A stretch of DNA of 64,000 nt from Corallium rubrum (taxonomy: Eukaryota; Cnidaria; Anthozoa; Scleralcyonacea; Coralliidae), in assembly GCA_964035015.1 (NCBI GenBank), contig OZ035998.1, positions 11,868,143 to 11,932,142 of the forward strand, in the 5' to 3' direction. The position numbers were made by a program, and so were the translations under genes. Numbering within the stretch: position 1 is the first letter of the stretch; every line of letters starts with the position of its first letter. Positions 42,625 through 47,308 of the stretch are shown here, piece by piece. The notes under the pieces are model-generated. The model was not told where the DNA came from. It searched no databases and saw nothing but the letters and a program-made list of their open reading frames with translations.

Positions 42625-43777
42625 ACAACATGCATCATCACCAACAGTGTAAGTATTTATTATAACATATTATAATTTCGGGAATAAAATGTTGGAAAAC
42701 TTTGAGGAAAACTTTGAGTTTTTGGAAAGCTGTGTGACGATCGCTCACACCCTGTAGTTAACAAAGTATTGGTTAATTCCCTGCTAAACTTTCTTTTACT
42801 TTTTAGACAAAAGTGTCTCGGACCTGGACTGTGACTTTAACAATGATTTGTGCCAGTGGAATAATGTGAAAAACAAAGCCAGTGATTTAGGTTGGTCAAG
42901 GAAGAAAGAAAAATCTTATAACCAAGGTGTGAATTATAGCCTTTCTATAACAGTGATTCCTAACCGCAAATTAATTGGGCATCAGTAGTTCAATGATTAG
43001 ACCGTCTAACCGGTTATTATCAAGTTCGATCTCCGTCCAGCACACTTCGACAAATCGGCAAGTATGCGACTAACTTAACGACCGGTCCAAACGGTTCTTT
43101 TTTCCCGATTTATTAGGACATTACTTGTACCTGGAAACATCAAGCTCACAACGCAAAGGAAAATTCAAGGCAAAAATTGTGAGCTCTGAAGTGCGGGCCT
43201 CGAAAGCCTGTCTGTCGTTTGACTATAAAATGAATGTGAATAAGCTTGGTAAACTGAAAGTAAAACTGCTGACCAAATCAAGGCAATTCGCCAGCTTAAG
43301 ATGGTTCAAGAAGGGGTCACAAGGCAATATGTGGAGGAAAGCAAAAATATACATTGAAAAGAACGTTCCTTACAAGGTACTGCGCATCTCATGTTTTGTA
43401 CAAATTATTTTGATATTCTAAATTCCGATTGAGGGGCCTCAAGTTTATTCGGGGGAAAATTCTATAACTGTACACCAGGTCTGAGAAATTTCTTTTCTAA
43501 CATTCTCTCTGCGAAACTCTTGTTATTTATAAATTATAACGGCGTCTTCTTAGTTTACAAACGAACAGACAGACAGACAGATAGACAGACAGCAGTTCAG
43601 TTCAGTTCACATTAGTCTATACAAATATAAAAGACTCGCAGCGCGCTACTGAATATGGATTCCCTTACAGATATTTCCGTTCTATAATTCCAGGTTGTTC
43701 TTGAGGCCATTGTTAAAAATCAACAGCACGGTAACGTAGCGATTGATAACGTCCAGTTTCTTCGTCAGAATTGCTAG
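18387..43777 (+). CDS. ADAMTS-like metalloprotease with two MAM domains (gene span)
   Basis: A predicted secreted zinc metalloprotease of the ADAMTS (M12B) type, assembled from exons listed separately. All GT-AG junctions from 24304 to 43777 agree in phase, giving 875 codons plus stop. Domain order: propeptide end; reprolysin catalytic domain (from [12 protein letters not shown] to the HETGHALGMND zinc site and FVMSG Met-turn); disintegrin-like; TSP1 ([18 protein letters not shown]); MAM1; ADAMTS cysteine-rich ([33 protein letters not shown]); MAM2; stop. Family members act in the extracellular matrix. The usual spacer and C-terminal TSP1 array are missing, and Asp occupies the third zinc-ligand position. 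Introns hold every large microsatellite in the window. The two 5' exons are less certain, and one or more propeptide exons are missing from the model. Confidence 0.85.
18654..18702 (+). CDS. Protease gene, candidate exon 2
   Basis: A 49-bp open exon between acceptor TTGACCCGCAG and donor GTACGT encodes [16 protein letters not shown] and ends in phase 1. The exon at 24304 starts in phase 0, so at least one exon whose length is 2 modulo 3 must lie between them if this exon is real. Confidence 0.4.
18703..20100. other. Intron-like region, no exon found
   Basis: AT-rich sequence within the proposed protease gene. No ORF with both splice sites and matching phase was found, so the missing propeptide exon could not be placed here. 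From about 20090 the sequence belongs to the dispersed repeat whose other copies lie near 25160 and 42330. Confidence 0.35.
20137..20328. mobile_element. Palindromic MITE inside a dispersed repeat
   Basis: The ends TAGACCTTATTCATAAATGG and CCATTTATGGATATGGTCTA are inverted. Inner arms TATGTGCATATAAATTAGCC and GGCTAATTTATATGCACATA are a perfect 20-bp complement. The surrounding repeat (GAGGAAAACACA...ATCCTCCTGATTTACATAAAC) recurs near 42333-42412 without the insert, so that copy approximates an empty site. Confidence 0.75.
21017..21397. mobile_element. Tc1/mariner-pogo-like MITE, interrupted
   Basis: The left end TAGTGGAACCCCGCCATACG and the right end (complement of CGTATTAACGAGGTTCCACTG) form inverted repeats flanked by TA. 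Inner TTACGACCAC motifs are mirrored. CAGTGGAACCTCG-type ends with a TA target are common in pogo/Tigger-like elements. A second element is inserted at 21089-21319. Confidence 0.65.
21089..21319. mobile_element. TAA-flanked MITE nested in pogo-like element
   Basis: GGGGCTGTGTACATGAGCCG at the left is mirrored by CAGCTCATAAAGCAGCCCC at the right. Inner arms CGGTTAACCGGGCTCACGCGA and its near-complement follow. Target duplication TAA lies at 21086-21088 and 21320-21322, as expected for PIF/Harbinger-type elements. Confidence 0.75.
21933..22210. repeat. ACAAT pentanucleotide array with drifting blocks
   Basis: About 40 tandem ACAAT units, then short blocks of ACGAT, GCGAT and GCAAT. Each block unit differs from its neighbour by one base while the 5-bp period is kept. 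Apparent minus-strand ORFs here are artefacts of the repeat. Confidence 0.95.
22440..22625. repeat. Truncated hAT-like end
   Basis: The right edge reads TTCTGGCGCCGCCCCTGG, the complement of a CAGGGGCGGCGCCAG end. A GTTCCGGGGGGGATGCCCACGG block resembles the subterminal block of the hAT elements at 143 and 15908. No matching left end was found nearby. Confidence 0.4.
22626..23240. repeat. Low-complexity ATCATG region and short direct repeats
   Basis: ATGATGTCATGATATAT and TATCATGT words repeat from about 22660 to 22880. Three diverged copies of GAGAACAATGAAAATTACGAG lie at about 22935-23090. No supported gene. Confidence 0.5.
23727..23999. repeat. GGAT/GGAC tetranucleotide array
   Basis: GGAC units, then a long homogeneous GGAT block, then mixed GGAT/GGAC/AGAT units. 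Open frames through it in several frames are repeat artefacts. Confidence 0.95.
24062..24196. repeat. GGAA tetranucleotide array
   Basis: Tandem GAAG/GGAA units ending about 110 bp upstream of the exon at 24304. Together with the GGAT array this makes a largely continuous purine-rich stretch in the intron. Confidence 0.95.
24304..24514 (+). CDS. Protease gene, propeptide exon
   Basis: Acceptor TTTCTTCATATATAG, donor GTATGT, phase 0 in and phase 1 out. The 70-residue frame includes [20 protein letters not shown], similar in style to the F.L.L..d..lL.PG segment of M12B propeptides, and ends TILIIGRS. There is no cysteine, so no cysteine switch, and no clear furin RXXR site in this exon. Confidence 0.6.
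24660..24985. mobile_element. TAA-flanked MITE with GACCCCGTTTACACGAT ends
   Basis: GACCCCGTTTACACGATACCG at the left is mirrored by the complement of CGGCATCGTGTAAACGGGGTC at the right. TAA duplications lie at 24657-24659 and 24986-24988, which fits PIF/Harbinger-type elements. Non-coding, 326 bp, intronic. Confidence 0.78.
25160..25330. repeat. Dispersed repeat, family C
   Basis: AATCCTCCTGATTTACAT, TTTAGCTTTGATTTTCTCGG and GTTGTTTAC words match the sequence near 20340-20410 and 42375-42440. It is a decayed, non-coding interspersed repeat. Confidence 0.55.
25800..25924 (+). CDS. Protease gene, catalytic domain exon 1
   Basis: Acceptor GATTTCTAG, donor GTAAGT, phase 1 to 0. [18 protein letters not shown] followed by [11 protein letters not shown] is the opening strand and helix of a reprolysin domain (family pattern vE.lvVaD...v..h). 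Confidence 0.85.
26028..26300. repeat. Truncated hAT-like left end
   Basis: Begins near CATAGGCGGCGGAAGATAGG and continues into GAAATCTAGAGTCTCTGAAA and GGCATTTCCTGCGTTT, a block shared with the hAT element at 50962. No right end or target duplication could be found. Confidence 0.45.
26712..26804 (+). CDS. Protease gene, catalytic domain exon 2
   Basis: 93 bp, phase 0 to 0, acceptor TTTTTTTTAG, donor GTAAGT. Encodes [20 protein letters not shown] followed by [11 protein letters not shown], matching the v..iy.d.sLg..i...l.rLi.L family segment. Confidence 0.85.
27500..27670. repeat. AATATTCTATAG short-repeat cluster
   Basis: GAATATTCTATAGGAT-like words occur at least five times in both orientations, forming overlapping palindromes. 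It may be a decayed MITE; no boundaries can be set. Confidence 0.5.
27831..27949 (+). CDS. Protease gene, catalytic domain exon 3
   Basis: 119 bp, phase 0 in and phase 2 out, acceptor TTTGTATTAG, donor GTAAGT. Encodes [20 protein letters not shown] and then [11 protein letters not shown], equivalent to the helix with a conserved Cys in reprolysins and the strand leading to the R.D/H.D segment. Confidence 0.83.
28099..28118 (+). CDS. Protease gene, 20-bp microexon
   Basis: Acceptor TTGTTTTTAG, 20 coding bases, donor GTAAGT. Phase 2 in and phase 1 out exactly bridges the neighbouring exons and gives K-RIFGRA-G before YSFGKGMC. Without it the frame of the zinc-site exon cannot be reached from the previous exon. 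Confidence 0.72.
28226..28308. repeat. CCTT tetranucleotide array
   Basis: Homogeneous CCTT units followed by a degenerate pyrimidine tract to about 28395. Intronic. Confidence 0.95.
28552..28830. repeat. CCTT/CCCTT array
   Basis: Two CCTT blocks separated by a CCCTT-type block at about 28653-28705. It ends roughly 60 bp upstream of the zinc-site exon, so it may extend that exon's polypyrimidine tract. Long apparent ORFs here are artefacts. Confidence 0.95.
28888..28993 (+). CDS. Protease gene, zinc-site exon (HExxH)
   Basis: 106 bp, phase 1 to 2. Encodes [20 protein letters not shown] and then [16 protein letters not shown]. The GMC...C spacing, DGFSSA and AHETGH match ADAMTS catalytic domains. 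It contains the first two zinc-binding His and the catalytic Glu. Confidence 0.93.
29162..30123. repeat. Compound pentanucleotide satellite, about 960 bp
   Basis: Successive homogeneous blocks of TGTGT, TGGGT, TGTGC, TGTGT, TGTGC, TGTGT, TAGTG, TGGTG, CGGTG, TGGTG, TGTCG, CGTCG and CGTTG units. All keep a 5-bp period and neighbouring blocks mostly differ by one base. It fills most of the intron between the two halves of the zinc site. Open frames in every phase are repeat artefacts. Confidence 0.96.
30189..30314 (+). CDS. Protease gene, third-ligand and Met-turn exon
   Basis: 126 bp, phase 2 to 2. Encodes [19 protein letters not shown] and then [18 protein letters not shown]. The Met-turn (FVMSG) is present. 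Across the junction the motif reads HETGHALGMND, so the position of the third zinc-binding His is Asp. Confidence 0.92.
30421..30562 (+). CDS. Protease gene, end of catalytic and start of disintegrin-like domain
   Basis: 142 bp, phase 2 to 0. Encodes [18 protein letters not shown] and then [18 protein letters not shown]. The CL.D.P exit of the catalytic domain and the Y....QC opening of the ADAMTS disintegrin-like module are visible. Confidence 0.88.
31021..31230. mobile_element. Inverted-repeat element, family D, copy 1
   Basis: TAAGCCAGTTCGTAATCTTG at the left is mirrored by the complement of CGAGATTACGAGCTGGCTTA at the right, with AGTGCGCATC and TTCTGCGTCGGG inward. A related copy with perfect arms lies at 45352-45579. 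Non-coding, 210 bp. Confidence 0.7.
31958..32065 (+). CDS. Protease gene, disintegrin-like exon
   Basis: 108 bp, phase 0 to 0. Encodes [20 protein letters not shown] and then [10 protein letters not shown]. The C..LWC-like spacing and the DGT.C motif are typical of the ADAMTS disintegrin-like domain. Confidence 0.9.
32748..32902 (+). CDS. Protease gene, disintegrin end and TSP1 start
   Basis: 155 bp, phase 0 to 2, donor CT|GTACGA. Encodes [10 protein letters not shown], then [19 protein letters not shown] and RERECNNPL. The WSxWxxWxxCSRTCG core is a canonical central TSP1 motif. The donor was chosen because it joins in phase to the next exon and restores the CNNP....GG..C spacing. Confidence 0.9.
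33004..33175 (+). repeat. tRNA-like D-arm tandem units, minor cluster
   Basis: Two diverged units of GAGCCTCAGTAACTCAATAG-TTAGAGC type at about 33003 and 33150, each followed by a GACTATAGTT.TTACAAG stretch. They are the same unit as the longer array at 35080-35305. Confidence 0.55.
33301..33367 (+). CDS. Protease gene, TSP1 exon 2
   Basis: 67 bp, phase 2 to 0, acceptor TTTCTTTAG, donor GTAAGA. Encodes [22 protein letters not shown], the second half of the TSP1 repeat with two of its six Cys. Confidence 0.9.
33551..33650 (+). CDS. Protease gene, TSP1 end and linker
   Basis: 100 bp, phase 0 to 1, acceptor TTGTTTTCAG, donor GTTAGG. Encodes [20 protein letters not shown] and then QWGIYDEAN, equivalent to the f.e.QC......W.p.y linker that leads into the ADAMTS cysteine-rich domain. 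Here it leads into a MAM domain instead. Confidence 0.88.
33742..34115. repeat. CGTT tetranucleotide array, about 370 bp
   Basis: A few GTCC units, then about 87 homogeneous GTTC units, one of the purest arrays in the window. It lies in the intron immediately before the MAM1 exons and is reverse-complementary to the GAAC array at 41335-41564. Confidence 0.97.
34315..34473 (+). CDS. Protease gene, MAM1 exon 1
   Basis: 159 bp, phase 1 to 1. Encodes [20 protein letters not shown] followed by DWKLNKG. The opening LDCNFE...WCNW.N is a standard MAM start. MAM domains mediate adhesion or oligomerisation of secreted and membrane proteins. Confidence 0.88.
35080..35305 (+). repeat. Tandem tRNA-like D-arm array
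   Basis: About four tandem units of roughly 60 bp, each with GAGCCT-type lead, AGTAGCTCAATGGTTAGAG and a GTGTGACTATAGTTCTCACA stretch. AGTAGCTCAATGGTTAGAG matches the D-arm and A-box region of a tRNA. No unit has a B-box or an acceptor stem, so these are not tRNA genes. Confidence 0.65.
35310..35440. repeat. Compound pentanucleotide repeat
   Basis: Blocks of ACCGA, ACGAT and CCATA units keep a 5-bp period. It ends about 40 bp before the MAM1 exon 2. Confidence 0.85.
35479..35735 (+). CDS. Protease gene, MAM1 exon 2
   Basis: 257 bp, phase 1 to 0. Encodes [39 protein letters not shown] and [17 protein letters not shown]. Family signature: G.Y...e.s......a.L.s, C..F.YhM.G...G.L.v, w...g.qg..W..a.v. 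Confidence 0.93.
35925..36488. mobile_element. Composite inverted-repeat elements
   Basis: One inverted repeat spans about 35925-36063 (TTAACCGAGTGCGAGGTTTG with its complement, and AAGTATTCGCC with GGCAAATACTT). A second uses AAGGAATTTATTATATGGCT at 36065 and its near-complement ending at about 36484. They abut or overlap, so boundaries are approximate. Confidence 0.55.
36648..37536. mobile_element. Fold-back element, about 890 bp
   Basis: The left arm ATGAACGTATACCACATCAC and CCAATGAAAACCTGTAGGAA are mirrored at the right by TTCCTACAGGTTTTCATTGG and GTGATGTGGTATACGTTTAT. Inner segments near 36810-36900 and 37230-37370 (GTTCCAAACACGAG, GGGGTTACGCC) are also inverted. Non-coding, in the MAM1 exon 2-3 intron. 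Confidence 0.7.
37806..38145. mobile_element. Palindromic element, about 340 bp
   Basis: ACAACTTGCTATGGTAATTA and CTTATAAGCGG at the left are mirrored by CCGCTTATAAGCG and TAATTACCATAGCAAGTTGT at the right. GGCCATGATCAGCTA and TAGCTGATCGTGGCCATG form the inner arms. Confidence 0.75.
38568..38685 (+). CDS. Protease gene, MAM1 exon 3
   Basis: 118 bp, phase 0 to 1. Encodes [20 protein letters not shown] and then [10 protein letters not shown], the closing strand and the DIALDDI..tpg.C end of a MAM domain, followed by a short Thr-rich linker. Confidence 0.92.
39151..39189 (+). CDS. Possible alternative terminal exon
   Basis: After acceptor TTGTTTTTCTTCAG a phase-1 frame would read [12 protein letters not shown] and stop (TGA at about 39187). 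Used in place of the exon at 41055 it would yield a form ending just after MAM1, without the cysteine-rich domain and MAM2. No AATAAA is seen close downstream, so support is limited to the acceptor and frame. Confidence 0.2.
39437..40660. repeat. Minisatellite of about 85-bp units, split by an insertion
   Basis: Units contain GAGTAGTTAGCAGTAGTCAG, a CAGACTAGCAGTTACGATGA stretch and CTGTTTTTCTGCAGCAGTC. One unit lies at 39437-39532 and about four at 40285-40660. The element at 39533-40284 separates them. Confidence 0.7.
39533..40284. mobile_element. Fold-back element inserted in minisatellite
   Basis: CATTACCAGAAATTAATGAC and AAATGGCC at the left are mirrored by GGCCATTTTGTCGTCAATTTC and TGGTAATG at the right. 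Inner arms include TTTGCCGACCTC with GAGGTCGGCAAA. Length is about 750 bp. The flanks resume the same minisatellite unit on both sides, confirming an insertion. Confidence 0.72.
41055..41197 (+). CDS. Protease gene, ADAMTS cysteine-rich exon 1
   Basis: 143 bp, phase 1 to 0, acceptor CTAACTTTTAG, donor GTACGT. Encodes [20 protein letters not shown] and then [20 protein letters not shown]. The C.l.C opening, DGT.C and gIC..G.C are hallmark cysteine-rich motifs of ADAMTS. Confidence 0.93.
41335..41564. repeat. GAAC tetranucleotide array, about 230 bp
   Basis: About 57 nearly perfect ACGA/GAAC units in the intron after the cysteine-rich exon. It is reverse-complementary to the array at 33742-34115. 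Confidence 0.97.
41881..41951 (-). repeat. tRNA-like sequence, probable SINE head (Glu-like)
   Basis: On the minus strand AATAGCTCAGTCGCCAGAGC (D arm, A-box), a CTTTCAC anticodon-like loop (TTC) and TAGTTCGAAGC (B-box) are spaced as in a tRNA. The 3' half of the anticodon stem and the acceptor stem do not pair, so a tRNA-derived SINE or pseudogene is more likely than a functional tRNA. Confidence 0.55.
42073..42187 (+). CDS. Protease gene, ADAMTS cysteine-rich exon 2
   Basis: 115 bp, phase 0 to 1. Encodes [20 protein letters not shown] and then [16 protein letters not shown]..k.D.C.vCGGD.s.C is the most conserved ADAMTS cysteine-rich signature. In typical members a spacer domain follows; here the next exon starts a MAM domain. 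Confidence 0.95.
42330..42520. repeat. Dispersed repeat, family C
   Basis: CTGAGGAAAACACAGGAAAT, GGTTTTATCTGATAAA and CTCCTGATTTACATAAACTT match the repeat around 20095-20400 but lack the palindromic MITE found there. Confidence 0.6.
42561..42624. repeat. ATC trinucleotide repeat
   Basis: About 21 units, one interrupted by CGTC. Intronic, so the poly-Ser frame is not coding. Confidence 0.95.
42807..42926 (+). CDS. Protease gene, MAM2 exon 1
   Basis: 120 bp, phase 1 to 1, acceptor TTTACTTTTTAG, donor GTGTGA. Encodes [20 protein letters not shown] and then GWSRKK. The LDCDF....CqW.N opening is shared with MAM1. Confidence 0.9.
42979..43045 (+). repeat. tRNA-like sequence (Val-like), probably not functional
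   Basis: ATCAGTAGTTCAATGATTAG (A-box-like), CTAACCG (AAC-like anticodon loop) and AAGTTCGATCTCC (B-box-like) are in tRNA order and spacing. Stems pair poorly. Intronic. Confidence 0.45.
43117..43376 (+). CDS. Protease gene, MAM2 exon 2
   Basis: 260 bp, phase 1 to 0. Encodes [38 protein letters not shown] and [10 protein letters not shown]. Same phases, similar length (257 versus 260 bp) and motif order as MAM1 exon 2, with basic residues enriched. Confidence 0.93.
43694..43777 (+). CDS. Protease gene, MAM2 exon 3 and stop
   Basis: 84 bp, phase 0 in. Encodes [20 protein letters not shown] followed by QFLRQNC and TAG at 43775-43777. The G.vAiDnv....C pattern closes the MAM domain. The protein ends here without spacer or further TSP1 repeats. 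Confidence 0.92.
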   Translation, partial: VVLEAIVKNQQHGNVAIDNVQFLRQNC

Positions 43778-45351
43778 TAATGCAGCTAAGGTAAGAAAAA
43801 CCACTGAACTTGAACTAGGCGACTGTTAGTTGGTGGCAGAACGGTTAACGCACGTCCAGATTTGATTTCTGCTTGATGCAGTTAGTGACTTTATTTATTG
43901 AGGGTAACGTATAACAGGATTTAAACACTGATCACCCGATGACCCTCTCCCAGTTGATGGAACTAATTGGATTAACTGGGGAAACCATGGTGTCGATTTT
44001 GTGGAGGGAGGAAAACCGGTGAAAAACCCTTGAGGCACAGGAAAGAACCAACAAGGCTGCTCGCGTGAAGCTAAGTTGCATGGTCACTTATACAAGTAGT
44101 AAGCCCATTCGACCGAGATTAACTTCAGTGATGAGAGGCAGCGCGCTAACACCTTGTACCATTCTGACTCTATCAAACACCGCAAGGTCGCTTGGGGGTA
44201 CTCTGGTCTTTCCCGGCCCTGAAACACTGGACTACCTTTCCAGCGGAGCCTCCTAGGAATCTCTACTCGCAGGGTATGCATTAGTCTGGTACCCTGGCCC
44301 AATTTCAAAAGAAATATGGGCCAGGTAACCACTAATTTCATTCTCGCGTCGTCATGGCTAAATCTACTTATGACGATTGCAGTTTTACTCATAGCCACTA
44401 AAAACGCGCGAAATTTTAACGAATAGGAAAGCAGAAGTCTTTAGTGGTTACCAGGCTAGGTATACATTGGAACAAGGGCCCGGTAATAAACTAGAATGCA
44501 ATAAAATAAAATGATCAGACCTGTACTACACAACGTTTTATAATTAGCTTTATATACGAGACTTTCTGTATTCTCTTTATCTAAAATACTTATCATTGCC
44601 TAACTTATTATATGCATTATTTATCAATGGCTTGGTCTTTTTATTAAAACTTCATAGGGGGAAATCAACATACGAAGGAATCCTGTTAATTCACTTTCTG
44701 TTAACGATGGCAATTATTATTTAGTTTAGTTTTATTGTTCATCTGTACATTTCAACATGTTTTAGACCATAGACCACGGGCGATCTTTAAAAATATAATA
44801 GCACTGTTTTACCACAGATAATTTGGACTTATGTTCTACACTATAAGTCGTCGGACTTTTAAGATACAATGTATTATAATATAAGGGGTAATGTTTAATC
44901 ACATCTTATGTGACGGATATAAGAATTGTATTGATTTCGTGGAAATAACATTAAATTAAAGTTTTGTAAGCATTAAATATACATGTGTATTTGCTTCATT
45001 TAGGTTATATAAAATATCGATAAGTAGTTTCGAAGGAAATAAAGGGTACAATCTGTCAGTCAATGGACTTGTCTCACCACCATGTGACCCTGACCTCTGC
45101 CTTATTGTGATTGGTCAATTAGCGTTTGAGGGTAGGCAAAACATTTTGCCCTCAAACGCTATAACTGTCACAGCGAGCCCATTGTCACAGCGTTTATTTT
45201 TAAAACTTACTAAAATCAGAGTCAATCAAGATATGGTCTGAAAACTCGGCAAACTTCAAAGCGCTTATAGTGAGCTGTGATTTTATGTTGAGACGGTCCT
45301 CACCGTGTTTTTCCTCAATTGTTAATATTTAAGTAACACGGTTGAGCAATG
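43778..45351. other. 3' flank of protease gene, no gene seen
   Basis: It should contain the 3' UTR. AATAAA-like hexamers near 44503 and 45037 are candidates only. A TGGTAACCACTAA-type inverted repeat at about 44315-44455 looks like a small decayed TIR element. ORFs here have no coding character. Confidence 0.4.
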
Positions 45352-45579
45352 CATGGATCGCGAATCTCGACTGCGCATCAGAATGATGTGTTCTGAGTCG
45401 GGATAAAACTTAATTAACTTTATAACATCAGGCTAAAGCTGCAGTTTTCATTTGCATTTTCATTTACATTTCTGAACTCATTGTACTGAATTCCTCAGCC
45501 TTATGTTATTAATTGAAATAAGTTTTATCCCGACTCAGAACGCGTCATTCTGATGCGCAGTCGAGATTCGCGATCCATG
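45352..45579. mobile_element. Inverted-repeat element, family D, copy 2
   Basis: CATGGATCGCGAATCTCGAC and TGCGCATCAGAATGA at the left are perfectly mirrored over about 35 bp at the right. The interior (TTCTGAGTCGGGATAAAACT) is also inverted and matches copy 1 at 31021-31230. 228 bp, non-coding. Confidence 0.85.
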
Positions 45580-46790
45580 TATTAAACCTAAACACTGCTG
45601 TTGGATAATTGCTTCCAATTCATTATACCAAATTAGAAATACATATTGTCTTCATTGCGCACAAGTTTGCATAAGTATGAATAGTAGCGGAAGCAAAAAT
45701 GCAAAATCTTGACACCCAAAAAAAAGAAAGAAAAACCGAGCCGAAACCTAGCATACCAGATAGCCCACAGTGCAAGTTTTTGGAGCCAATCAAAAACAAT
45801 AAAAACAGAAAAGAATCAATCACGTTCTACAGCGGATTTTGACGGATGTCTATTTCCAGTCTCGTACCCAGGCTCTTGCTGCACAAAATAGACAAAGATG
45901 GCGGATTTGGAAAAATTAGTGAAAGATTCAAAGTAAATTCGTTCAAATTTGAAGTTGCTTACTCTTTAATTTCGTCAAGTAAACTACTTGCAAGAAACTT
46001 AAAAGATTCTCAGTACCTTGAGCAAAATTTTCAAGTAGTGGTAGAAGAAGCGAACCAGGGTGCATTCCGTGATGTAAAACTCCACACCGGAGATATGCCG
46101 AATACTTCCGACTGCCACGCCAAGCTAAGGATTATGTAATATAGAAAATGGAGATTGGGCCCTGGGGAGAGTGACAGACGTCAATCTCGTACCCGGGAAC
46201 GAGATTGATCTCGCTTTTGAATCAATTAGGAAGAAGTTTAAAGCAATATTAATATTTCTTAATTATGCGTCAAAACACAAAGCGCCGTTACGCCAAGCAC
46301 TTTTCCTTGATTAATCTTACGCCGACACGCCGACCATTTTTTCGAGAATGGAAGCGAAGTGTTTTTAAACAATCAAATATTAATTATGCAACTCGAGGAC
46401 TCGAGCCTCGAGGTCTCGAGGAGTGGAAAACGCACTGTAATTTTGTAACATTTTATTATGTACTGTAAATTATTAAAAAGTATTAATAGAATAATAGCAT
46501 GTTTTTTTCGTGCAATTTAATTGGAAAAACATAAACTCATACCGACTCGTGCTAAACGTGCTATTTTCATAGTCTTTGAAAATCTCACTCGTGCATGCCC
46601 CCCCCCCCCCCCCCCCAACAAAAAAACCCCCAAAAAACCCCAAAAAAACAACAAAAAAACAAACTTGCACTCTGACAAATCCATGCTATTACCTAATACT
46701 GTACCTATACAAATTATTCAAGTAACAATGTAGTTGCCCGTTTTGTAAGTGTTTTGGCAAAAAATAGTGTAATTTTTGCATATATAAACG
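45580..46790. other. Intergenic, probable decayed element
   Basis: TCTCGTACCCAGGCTC at about 45857 and GTACCCGGGAACGAGA at about 46190 may be the ends of a TIR element enclosing a 97-codon ORF (45846-46139) of no recognisable family. A poly-C run followed by A/C-rich sequence lies at about 46599-46665. Confidence 0.35.
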
Positions 46791-46796
46791 GCCATT

Positions 46797-46979
46797 GGGT
46801 CATTCCAGAAAACATCCACACCTCCCCCATGGAGGAAATGTGAAGTTGACCCCCCCCCCCCCCCTTCGGACATCCTAGTACATTTTGCCATTATCAGAAG
46901 TAGATTTACCCCCCTCCCCTCCCCGGCTGGCACAGATTTCCGCTGTGGGGGAAGTATGGATCTTTTCTGGAATGACCCA
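46797..46979. mobile_element. Short TIR element, family B, copy 2
   Basis: Same GGGTCATTCCAGAAAA ends and the same ATT flanks as the copy at 7281-7457, with AGTACATTTTRCYATTATC shared internally. About 183 bp. Confidence 0.82.
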
Positions 46980-47234
46980 TTGTAAATTAACTAGAAATAC
47001 ATAAATGCAATAACCCCTCGCCCGCTTGTACAGCAACCCCCCTTGCGCTCTTTTCTTGTTGGAGGCCTGGAAATAGCTACTCCTGTCGGAATGAAAATAT
47101 AGTTTTAATTCTGGTAGAATATTTGAAATAAAAAACAAAAACTCTTTTTTTTTAAAGAAAAATGCTACAAAAAAACAAAGAAAAATTTAAGGATGATATT
47201 TCGTAAAATATATTGAATGAAAAAAATTACATGT

Positions 47235-47308
47235 CGCCTCCCAGGTTTCGAACTCGATCTCGCTCGCGTGCAAGCCGACGACGTTAACCACCACGCTACT
47301 GAAGCAGG
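47235..47308 (-). repeat. tRNA-like sequence (Ala-like loop), probable SINE head
   Basis: The minus strand reads AGTAGCGTGGTGGTTAACGT (A-box-like), a CTTGCAC loop (TGC) and GAGTTCGAAACCTGG (B-box). The B-box is intact, but only about three of five anticodon-stem pairs form. Confidence 0.5.

Noticed and set aside
45846-46139. 97-codon ORF with LVPRLLLHKI start
   Set aside because: No recognisable family or splice support; likely part of a decayed element with GTACCCRGG ends.
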